A stretch of 64,000 nucleotides of DNA from Angiostrongylus vasorum (Eukaryota > Nematoda > Chromadorea > Rhabditida > Metastrongylidae): assembly GCA_018806985.1 (NCBI GenBank), contig JADANN010000417.1, positions 620,001 through 684,000 on the forward strand, written 5' to 3'. Positions 56,458 through 64,000 of this stretch are shown here, one piece after another. The notes under the pieces were generated by a model. That model was not told where the DNA came from. It searched no databases and saw nothing but the letters and a program-made list of their open reading frames with translations. How positions within the stretch are numbered: position 1 is the first letter of the stretch; every line of letters starts with the position of its first letter. Position numbers and translations under genes: made by a program.

Positions 56458-56518
<61 letters not shown>
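56458..56518. repeat. (TAA)n microsatellite
   Basis: About 60 bases of TAA repeat directly 3' of the SINE-B copy. Confidence 0.97.
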
Positions 56519-56519
<1 letters not shown>

Positions 56520-56814
56520 GACAATCTTCGAATCGAATACTAATGGCTCTTGCCGCCTACTGGCCATATGATCTTTTGCACTGAGCATATATCGTAAGTT
56601 TACATACATATTACTGCTTGACCATTGTTACCATAATCTTTCTCCCAGCTCCTCAAAAACACCTTATTTATCTACTTTGTTAAAAGAGTACGTCTACCAA
56701 TTCGTTGTCGATCTGTCGCTCAACTAATCATTAGTGTCGCTGCAGTCCTAGAAGAATTTAACTCTTTGAAGAATCCTAGACCATTAAACTGCCCTTCAGT
56801 TGACAAATTCCAAA

Positions 56815-57025
56815 GACAACCGTTTGAGCTCCCCAGATCAATCCCGCTGACGGGTGATTGCTGATGGCAGTGATCGATAGAACTACCTGAGAGAGGCGAA
56901 ACGAAGGACCCGCATGGTGTGGTGGTGAATGCGTTAGCCCTCAGGGTAATAGTGCGTTCGTTCCCCGCTGCAAAGACCTGCGGTCCGGAGTTTTACAAAT
57001 ATCTCAGCATCATGGAAGTGCTGTA
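56815..57025 (+). repeat. SINE-B copy
   Basis: CCCAGATCAATCCCGCTGAC, GGACCCGCATGGTGTGGTGG, GAATGCGTTAGCCCTCAGGG, CCTGCGGTCCGGAGTTTTAC, AAATATCTCAGCATCATGG. Confidence 0.88.
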
Positions 57026-57117
57026 GCCTTTGTCGCTTAGCATAAATGTTATCTTTGGCACTGCAATCCATCGTCAGCATTGGCGCTCAGAATTACTTAC
57101 TTTATACTTGATACTTA

Positions 57118-57295
57118 AACGGCCCGCCCTCATTAGTTGTGCGGGCCCCAGCATAATCACCATTTTTTCGGACATTTGCTTGTTAAGCCATTGTGGTTTC
57201 CTGGAATCCCGAGGACAGCCTGGCCGAAGTCCGCCCCAGCTCGTCACCACGACAGGCAGTCTCGCCGCGCTTGTGGATCACAGGTCCATAAGGTA
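57118..57295 (-). mobile_element. RTE LINE 5'-leader fragment
   Basis: Homologous to 60283-60470 and, inverted, to 21135-21490 (CGGCCCGCCCTCATTAGTTG, GCCATTGTGGTTTCCTGGAA, CGTCACCACGACAGGCAGTC). Confidence 0.6.
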
Positions 57296-57299
57296 AGTC

Positions 57300-57800
57300 T
57301 AATTAACCGAAGAAATTCCCTTATTGTAGAGCACCGACCATGTGTAGCAAATTTAGTTGCGTGCTTTGCATGCTTTGGTTAGATATTCTTCTTCCTAACG
57401 CTCCGAAACAGCTGCATTGGGAGAATACGATGTTCTCATCACATTCATTTGCTAACTGTTGCAGTCAGGAGCCCGAAAGGAAGTTTGCCATTGGCATTCT
57501 GCAATTTGGCTTTTTTCATAGACTACGATTACTTCTAACACAGGTTCTCCTTTAGTTGAGCTTCTGTATAGGTAAGTTAAACTCGCGCTTCACTCAGATA
57601 GACGCGTTCAAAAAAAGTGGAATCGTTCAATTCGCCTTTCCACCCTCTCAGTGTTAGATGATAAACCAGTGTGAGCTTTGAGTTGTCCAACCATGTGAAA
57701 AGGGAACGTAGCATAAGCGAGTACTTTTCGCTAATTAACTAAATTTTGAATGAATCTGAGAATCATTGTTAATTTTAATGTCGGCGAATTGTTCAACTGC
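57300..57800. other. no recognised feature
   Basis: A possible exon-like frame around 57465-57550 (QEPERKFAIGILQFGFFHRL) after an acceptor-like tgttgcag; nothing else to support it. Confidence 0.3.
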
Positions 57801-57802
57801 TG

Positions 57803-58015
57803 TTACCATTCGGTTTTGAGGCAACCTTCCGGATTTTCTGCGAGAAATTCTATGAGGGCAAAATGGCCAAGACAACCAGTACGTGGCTGTACAAATTTTT
57901 CAAGTTTTTCTCGTTTAAAGATGAAATAGGCGCTTAAACTCTTTTCCGTGCGTGCCAATTTTTTCCACGTTTCCACTTTTCTAACTGGGCGTTTATTGGT
58001 GTGAGTGAGGGTCAT
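57803..58015 (-). CDS. 70-codon open frame, unrecognised
   Basis: ATG-initiated minus-strand frame MTLTHTNKRPVRKVETWKKL, ARTEKSLSAYFIFKREKLEK, FVQPRTGCLGHFALIEFLAE, NPEGCLKTEW, stop. The composition is protein-like and lysine-rich. The 240 bases upstream (58020-58260) are unusually GC-rich, with GGGCGG and ACACGCCC blocks that could be a promoter. No family recognised. Confidence 0.3.
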   Translation of the reverse strand: MTLTHTNKRPVRKVETWKKLARTEKSLSAYFIFKREKLEKFVQPRTGCLGHFALIEFLAENPEGCLKTEW

Positions 58016-58529
58016 TCACTGTGAGGGTATGGAAGTGCTCGTTTCCCTACCTTGCCCGCATTCTTTCATCCGAATAGACTCTGCACGCATGGGTCATTAA
58101 GCACCGGATCCCCAGTCTACTGTGGTCGTAGAACAATGCTGCGGTCGGCGTAATTATCGTGGGACCTTTGCGTATGGGCGTGTTGTCCGGCTCCGCCCTC
58201 TCACCTCAATCGCTCGTCTTCTGTTTGCTATGACGACACGACAACAATAAATGCCGACTCGTCATCGTATCGTCTCTACGCAGTACACGTACATTATGCG
58301 GTTACTAGCAGTCTTACATGCGATGGTGAGTTCCACAGAGTATGAAGTAGTATGAAGTAGCTTCACACTGACATTCGAAGCTCGTCCATATTGGTCCGTA
58401 CCAATTGAAAATGACAAAAGCATTGTCGGTCTCAAAATCTTCACAGGCTTAAAAAATCGGTTTCTAGGAAAAAAATATTCGTATTTGCAGTCATTATAAT
58501 TGCTGGACTAAGGAATAGAAGGATAACGC

Positions 58530-58830
58530 ATTCTGCGTTGATCAATCTCTTAGTCATGCGCTATGCTTTCAACTCAATTCGCATAGTAGAGGTGAAAATG
58601 TCCTATAGAGCTACTTGTGGTTGTTTACAGCTTTATCAAATCACTGCTTTCCTGCTCGCAAAAAATTGTCAATCGCCGATGATGCTTTTTCCTCGCAGAA
58701 ATTGTTAATCGCCAGCAACGGTGGAATGGAGGGCTTGGTTTACTTGAAGATTGGTGTTGAGCCAAAGATTACGGGTGTGTTGTTAGACGCTCCTAATCAC
58801 TGCGCCACACAGCTTGTGGCGGTGCTACAC
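58530..58830 (-). repeat. diverged SINE-A-like copy
   Basis: GCGTTGATCAATCTCTTAGT, ATGCGCTATGCTTTCAACTC, then GGAATGGAGGGCTTGGTTTA and CTAATCACTGCGCCACACAG as read on plus: reversed SINE-A order with the middle replaced. Confidence 0.6.
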
Positions 58831-59655
58831 AATATTCCTTCTCCACACTCTGTCATTTGGGGAATAAATTTCTTGTGAATTTCATTTCTGAAAGCTTTAG
58901 ATTTCATTTTTTTCTTAAGATTGCGTCATCTTGTTCCGCGTTTTTTTTCTTTGCCTATTTTTTCTCGTCTTTCAGTACTTCGTGTTTATATCTTAGGTAC
59001 TATCTTGTAGCTTATCCTGGCTTAATATAATGGTATTGCCTTCTCACCTTGAGAGATTTTTTTGGCCCGCTCACTCTTACTTTTGACAGTTTACTTGGGG
59101 AACCTTCATCAGTATTTTTCGAGAATACTCATGTTGAGCGGGAACGTTTCAGAAAATTCAAACTATTGAGCGGTAAGCAGTCTTGCGAGGGTAAATGAAC
59201 AGCCATTCGCGCGTCGTTCACGGTCGCTGGTTTGATCCTCATTTCCAGTCTATGGAAGCCCTTCATTCTTTTTTTTGAATCGATGACAGTTTTTTTCTCA
59301 TGAAGAATAAGCGATTCAATTTCTCATTGACTGGCGCCATCCGTTGTCAAAAAAACGTGTCAGAGCTGTATTCAATGAAGCTCGTCATATTAAAAAAAAC
59401 ATTCGTGAGAGTTTCACCTAGCTTAAACAGGAAAGGATACCCTCTTTAAGAAAAATATATATATTCTTGCTGACTTTCTTATTTGAGTGAAGCTGTATGA
59501 TAGAGGCAAACTACACACTGTCAATTATCCGTAGTGAACACAAATGGCTTGAAGATCTACTATTCTTGGATACGGAAGAATATTGTAGTTACAGTATTTG
59601 TAACTGTAGTGAAATAAAGGGTAGAGACTGCTGAAGGCATATTTGGCCTAAACAG
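58831..59655. other. no recognised gene
   Basis: AT-rich. A tRNA-like block near 59195-59245 (GCTGGTTTGATCCTC) may be another SINE head. Confidence 0.4.
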
Positions 59656-59659
59656 ACTT

Positions 59660-59815
59660 TTGGTCTTTTTGCTGTCCTGGACAATTCTGTTGCCAATTTA
59701 CTGACCCTGGAAGAACTAGGGAGTTGGTTCGCTGGAGGCGTGGGATCGAACGAATACTATGTCTGCACTGCAGGACACCTCTAACCACTATACCAAACGC
59801 TCCTACTTCTTTGAA
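59660..59815 (-). repeat. diverged SINE-A-like head
   Basis: Plus-strand reading ACTGACCCTGGAAGAACTAG, GTGGGATCGAACGAATACTA, GCACTGCAGGACACCTCTAA, CCACTATACC. Confidence 0.55.
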
Positions 59816-60282
59816 CTGGATTCTACTCATTCCATCCATTAATTTGTGACATAGACCTATAGATGGACATACAATTTCGCTGTTTTTGGCTGTGTCGCTT
59901 TTTGTGGCAGTTGACTTGCTTGACGTCTACTTATTTTCAACCTTGAGCGCTTGTCAAGTAGTTGCTTGGCCATGAGATTTGTTTAGCTCACCCTAACTTT
60001 TCTATACAGCAGAGTATTCAAATTTTGAAAGATATCCGTAGCTATGTGAACGGTCAGGTAGTTAAGCAACTAGTTCTACGAAAAAATTCTAAGTGATTGA
60101 ACTGGTTCATAGCCTTCCGGTTGTTCATTCCGGCTTTAAGGAAAGCGAAGACGCAGAAACGTTAGGCGATTTTTTTTCTTATTAACCTCGTGTTAGCTTT
60201 TCAGCGAAAGAGTGCATACTGGTTCATCTTCTTCTGGGAATCTCTCAAATGGCCAATAGGTACTTGGATACTTGAATACTTG

Positions 60283-60470
60283 GACGGCCCGTCCTCACCG
60301 GTTGTGCAGGCCTGAACATAATCTCCATTTTTCGGAGTTTTCTGGTCTAGCCATTGTGGTTCTCTGGAGTGCAGAGGTTCAAAGTCTGCCCCAGGTCCTC
60401 ACCACCACAGCCAGTCGCAGTGCTTGTGGAACAGAGGGAGATTTGCCACCATACGACTAGACTAATAGGT
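60283..60470 (-). mobile_element. RTE LINE 5'-leader fragment
   Basis: GGCCCGTCCTCACCGGTTGT, GCCATTGTGGTTCTCTGGAG, GCCCCAGGTCCTCACCACCA, GGAGATTTGCCACCATACGA; the same block as at 57.1 and 21.1 kb. Confidence 0.6.
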
Positions 60471-60649
60471 AGACTAGTGTAAAGGTAAGATAATCTTCTT
60501 TCAAGTGGTCTTTTTATATGTGCCAAAGCTTTTCTGTTTAAACATATCAGCTTTTATTTTTAACATTTATTTGGTGTTTTTTTACGGATATTTGAAATAT
60601 TACGGTATTGAGTATTTCTGTCAGAGCAACAAATTATTTCTACATCTTC

Positions 60650-60935
60650 TATAATGCTGAGATATTTGCAAAACTTCGGACCGCAGGCGTCTGCGGTGGG
60701 GAACGAACGCGCTATTGTCCTTTCCGGGGAGTAACGTGTTCACCATCACACCATGTGAGTCCTTCGTTTCGCCTTTCTCTCAGCTAGTTCTATTGATCTT
60801 TTGCCATCAGCAATCACCCGCCAACGGGATTGATCTGGAGAGCCCACATCGGCATTGAACCCAGTTAAGCTGAGGCTATAGTTGTAATCACAATTTCAAC
60901 CTTTTTATTTACCGCCTATTCTTTTCAACGGTAGG
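60650..60935 (-). repeat. SINE-B copy
   Basis: Plus-strand reading AACTTCGGACCGCAGGCGTC, GGGGAACGAACGCGCTATTG, CCATCACACCATGTGAGTCC, GAACCCAGTTAAGCTGAGGC, ACCTTTTTATTTACCGCCTA. Confidence 0.9.
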
Positions 60936-60939
60936 GTTT

Positions 60940-61105
60940 GTTGCGAAATACAACTTCTATAATGCTGAGATATTTGCAAAACTCGGGACCGCAGGTGTCT
61001 GCGGTGGGGGAACGAACGTATTATTGTCCTTTCCGGGGGAGTAGCCTGTTAACCATCACACCATGCGGGTCCTTCGTTTCGTCTGTCTCTCAGCTAGTTC
61101 TATCG
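60940..61105 (-). repeat. SINE-B copy, 3'-terminal two thirds
   Basis: Plus-strand reading GGTAGGGTTTGTTGCGAAAT, ACTCGGGACCGCAGGTGTCT, CACCATGCGGGTCCTTCG, TCTCAGCTAGTTCTATCG; interrupted there by the next, inverted copy. Confidence 0.88.
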
Positions 61106-61370
61106 GCCTCAGCTTAACTGGGTTCAATGCCGATTTGGGCTCACCAGATCAATCCCGTTGACGGGTGATTGCTGATGGCAAAAGATCAAGGACCCGCGCT
61201 GTGTGATGGTGAACGCGTTACTCCCCGGAAAGGACAATAGCGCGTTCGTTCCCCATCGCAGACACCTGCGGTCCAGAGTTTTGCAAATATCTCAGCATTA
61301 TAGAAGTTATATTTCGCAGCATACCCTGCCGTTGAAAAGAATAGGCAGTAAATAAAAAGGTTAAGATATT
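61105..61370 (+). repeat. SINE-B copy, inverted to its neighbour
   Basis: GGCCTCAGCTTAACTGGGTT, CCCGTTGACGGGTGATTGCT, GAACGCGTTACTCCCCGGAA, CTGCGGTCCAGAGTTTTGCA, GGCAGTAAATAAAAAGGTTA. Abuts a minus-strand copy tail-to-head, making a foldback. Confidence 0.9.
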
Positions 61371-62140
61371 TCTACCTCGATTATCACATTTTTTCCTTCC
61401 TGCCTTTCGAGGTGACTTGGTACAAGAACGTCCATGTGATTTGATATAAATGTAGCAATGTAAATTGATATAGTTAGTTAGGTAAAGTGGACCGTATGCA
61501 TTGGTTTGAAATCAATGCGAGATCATCAAAAATCTTTGTGTTCCTGTTCAGAACTGCTTTGTTATGCTTTGTGTGTTCAACAAATAGCATGTTTAATGCA
61601 GGTATTAAACATCATTCGTGAAAGTTGTTCTAAGCACTTGAAATAACTTTTTTCTCTCATGATTTTCTCAGTGCTCTTTGAATGCGGAAAAATCAAGCAT
61701 AGTGCCAACCACCTGTCACAAAAATTGGTCATACTCATGAATGTGTTAGACAACTTCACTCAGTGCAAGATAATGCTTCCGTCCACCCAGAATTTTTTTG
61801 GTCCTTTGTCAGAACGCTATGCAGTTCCGCTATTTTGTCGCCAGGTTCCAATTGAGGTTTTCACAGCTTACTTGTTAGTGAACTTTCCCATATAATCTTT
61901 AAAATCAGCATCAACGTCTTCTGAACACCTTGACGGAAAGCTTCGTTCGTTTTTATGCTAAATTCACCAATATTTTTTGTTGTTCCTTGTACACATCATT
62001 TCTTCGACGTAAAAGATAGTCTTGAATTTTTTGGATTTCGTCGATAAAGGTATAATTCGGCTGTGAAACCTTTGCGCTTTGCAAAAAAACGGTAGAAGAA
62101 AAAAAGTAGACTCTAGCTATTACTGCACAACGAATAGGTG
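61371..62140. other. no recognised feature
   Basis: AT-rich intergenic sequence. The open frame at 61659-61895 has no family signature. Confidence 0.4.
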
Positions 62141-62144
62141 TAAA

Positions 62145-62440
62145 AAGATAAAAGGATAAAGCTGTCGGCGTTGATCAATCTCTGACGGATGCGCCATGCA
62201 TTCGACTTCACTGAGCATCGTTGGAGGTGATTGAATGCATATCTTGCATATCTGGCTTTTACAACGATTCGCGGTTGCCTGTCGGTGTATCGAGCCAGTG
62301 CTGCTATCCTCCTAGACAAGTCTGGTACCAATTTGCTGACCTCGGAGGGATAGAAGGCTTGGTGGGCCATGGCGCGGGGATCAATTCGACGTGCGTGTCG
62401 CAGAAGCGCCTCCAACCACTGCGCCACACGCGCCCTAAGG
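62145..62440 (-). repeat. SINE-A copy
   Basis: Plus-strand reading GGCGTTGATCAATCTCTGAC, GATGCGCCATGCATTCGACT, CGGTGTATCGAGCCAGTGCT, GACAAGTCTGGTACCAATTT, CCAACCACTGCGCCACACGC. Confidence 0.9.
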
Positions 62441-62760
62441 AATAGGTGTAGACACAGAGAACGTTAGCTAGGCGTTGAACAATTGCTTTCCATTTCCGGG
62501 CCATATTTAGGGACCATTTTAGACAAGTATTTCTTATGTTTGTGCTTTTTTTTCCTCAAAGTTTCCACTAATTGCGATTTTGCGCAGTCATTTGTCATGG
62601 CTTATTTATTGCCTTTTTTGGAAGATTCCGTTTTCCTTCAAGACCGTAAAAAAGTGATCAAACTCACTTCATTTTCGCGATGGATCTACATGTTAATTTG
62701 TCCACGACTCCGTTAATTTAGAGAACTGGAAAAGTAGAAAATCGAAAAAATTTGTAGTTA
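62441..62760. other. no recognised feature
   Basis: T-rich sequence; the open frame at 62483-62716 (hydrophobic, LCFFFLKV) is not supported by splice context or family. Confidence 0.4.
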
Positions 62761-62764
62761 ACCA

Positions 62765-62985
62765 AACGGTGCTGAGATATTGGCAAAACTTGGACCCCGG
62801 GCCAGATCGAACCACGACTTCCCCTTTTCGGTGGTTCGGGCATTACACACAGCGCCACGGAGCCCTTGCGCCGCGTTTCTCTCATCTAGTTTTCTACCTT
62901 ACGTTCCCATCAGCGATCACCCGTCAGCAGGATTGATCTGTGAAGCACGAATCGGCATTGAACCCAGTTAAGCTGAGGGATTACT
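62765..62985 (-). repeat. SINE-B copy
   Basis: Plus-strand reading GCAAAACTTGGACCCCGGGC, CAGATCGAACCACGACTTCC, GATTGATCTGTGAAGCACGA, GAACCCAGTTAAGCTGAGGG. Confidence 0.85.
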
Positions 62986-63205
62986 GATAGCAGCGTTAGG
63001 TAGAAAAACTAGCGAGAGAAACGCAGAGCATGGGCCTCCGTGGCGCAATGTGTAATGCGCGAGGCCCCGGAAAGGGGAATCGTGCTTCGATCCGGCCCGG
63101 GGTCCAAGTTTTGCGAATATCTCAGCATCGTTGTGGTTGTGTTTCACATCATACCCTCCCGCGAAAAAATTATAGTAGGCAGGAAATAAAAGGTTAGCAA
63201 TATCC
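62975..63205 (+). repeat. SINE-B copy with the best tRNA-like head
   Basis: GGGCCTCCGTGGCGCAATGT, GTAATGCGCGAGGCCCCGGA, GTGCTTCGATCCGGCCCGGG; box A and box B spaced as in a tRNA, suggesting descent from a tRNA (Arg-like by its 5' bases, inference). Ends TAGGCAGGAAATAAAAGGTT. Confidence 0.85.
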
Positions 63206-63574
63206 AGATATTTCTATCGTTTTTCGAGTAGACAACTAAAGGGACATCATTACATCTCTTGTTCCATTGTTATTTCGAAATTGTTGAGAAAATCAGTAAC
63301 TTATGGAGGATGATAGCAAAAGTTTTGCGCATTTCCTCATTTAGACGAACACCTACTTAATGGTATACGATACCAAATGACTACCTCTCTCAGTACTGTA
63401 GATGTGAACTGTATGGACTCGCGATTCCACGCGAAAACAGTCTGAAATTGTTTGTTCAAACTACATCCGGTCACGAAGGATATCCGTGTGCACACCAGCT
63501 AGGGAGACAAACTTGCATCCTGAGAAGCTTCTCATGAATTCAATGCATTATGACATTAGACTGTTTAGAATGTG

Positions 63575-63830
63575 AGTAGCGCACTGGTTCTGCAATATAC
63601 ACACGGTGGATGTGTTGGCAAACCAAGCTTTCCTTCCCTTAGGGTAAGCAAATTGGTAGTAGTTTATGAGGGTAAAAAGACTGAATTGACACATCGGTGT
63701 GCTTTCCTAAGTTATTGTATAGGCCAAATATACATTGAATGATCTCTCTGAAGGCCACAAATTGATTAGAATGCGTGGACCGCTCTTAATGATCAACGTC
63801 GACCGTTTTTCCTTTATCTAATCGTTATCC
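63575..63830 (+). repeat. diverged SINE-A copy
   Basis: GTAGCGCACTGGTTCTGCAA, CAAACCAAGCTTTCCTTCCC, GCAAATTGGTAGTAG, TAATGATCAACGTCGACCG in SINE-A order with heavy divergence. Confidence 0.65.
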
Positions 63831-64000
63831 TCTAACACGTGTTCTGTCAATAAATAATGTGTTGTATGAAGTTTTTTAGACCATCATCTTCGTGTTAGAT
63901 CAAATTTATACTGACTTTAAGTCGAACCCGGAAAGTTATATCGTTATCGGTCTATCGGTCATCCAATAGTAGGAACCTGTACCATCGAGTAAGTCACTGT

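Noticed and set aside
55646..56609. Poly-Ile, poly-Leu and poly-Tyr open frames
   Set aside because: They arise from TAA repeats and the flanking SINE-B sequence.
62113..62504. Minus-strand frames of 66-104 codons
   Set aside because: They are SINE-A sequence.
63025..63100. tRNA gene
   Set aside because: Box A and B are present, but the sequence is part of a SINE-B unit repeated many times, and no clean cloverleaf with anticodon and acceptor stem was found by eye.

Overview
The window is eukaryotic and most probably from a clade V (strongylid or hookworm-like) nematode. The evidence is small phase-consistent exons, TTTCAG/TTTTAG acceptors placed directly before start codons (spliced-leader style), decayed RTE-type LINEs, Penelope-like fragments, and very many tRNA-headed short repeats. 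The organism is an inference. No bacterial genes, CRISPR arrays or convincing functional tRNA genes were seen. Long introns are expanded by transposable elements, so most long open frames are repeats or shadows.

Layout: (1) 331-720 (+), the last exon of an OVCA2/FSH1-type serine hydrolase, followed after a polyA signal, a T-rich tract and an acceptor by (2) 937-9276 (+), an eight-exon FRS2/ROG-1-like PTB adaptor with an antisense RTE LINE in intron 5. The spacing suggests a two-gene operon. (3) 10992-18713 (-), NPL4 (NPLOC4), 11 exons ending in an NZF zinc finger; its N-terminal exon(s) are unresolved. (4) 19213-21756 (+), NUDT9-type ADP-ribose pyrophosphatase, head-to-head with NPL4. (5) 26360-30716 (+), SRSF2/RSP-4-type SR splicing factor with one extra T at the end of exon 2. 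(6) 38337-38856 (+), C-terminal exons of an unrecognised protein, also with a likely one-base frame break. (7) 43868-44255 (+), an unrecognised 88-residue protein. (8) 45117-49237 (+), an unrecognised five-exon 159-residue protein. Further exon-like segments with no assignable gene lie near 40.7, 49.5, 52.3-53.7 and 57.8 kb.

Mobile DNA: two tRNA-headed SINE-like families (called SINE-A and SINE-B here) account for about 35 copies. RTE LINE pieces lie at 3.25-6.73, 21.1, 28.5-29.7, 41.5, 57.1 and 60.3 kb. Penelope-like element (PLE) pieces with GIY-YIG endonuclease and reverse-transcriptase remnants lie at 10.2, 15-16.3, 31.2-32.4 and 33.2-34.9 kb. They are accompanied by short conserved motifs that fit minimal hammerhead ribozymes, the best at 23376-23411. 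A roughly 755-bp-arm palindrome spans about 32968-35365.

The host genes are unrelated housekeeping and signalling functions (receptor signalling adaptor, p97/Cdc48 cofactor, nucleotide hydrolase, splicing factor). The most unusual signals are the PLE/hammerhead copies, the palindrome, a decayed duplicate of an adaptor exon 30 kb away, an ARF-like relic in an intron, and a mosaic SINE pair at 7.1 and 55.2 kb. Exon coordinates were derived by hand from splice sites and reading phase, and repeat boundaries are approximate.
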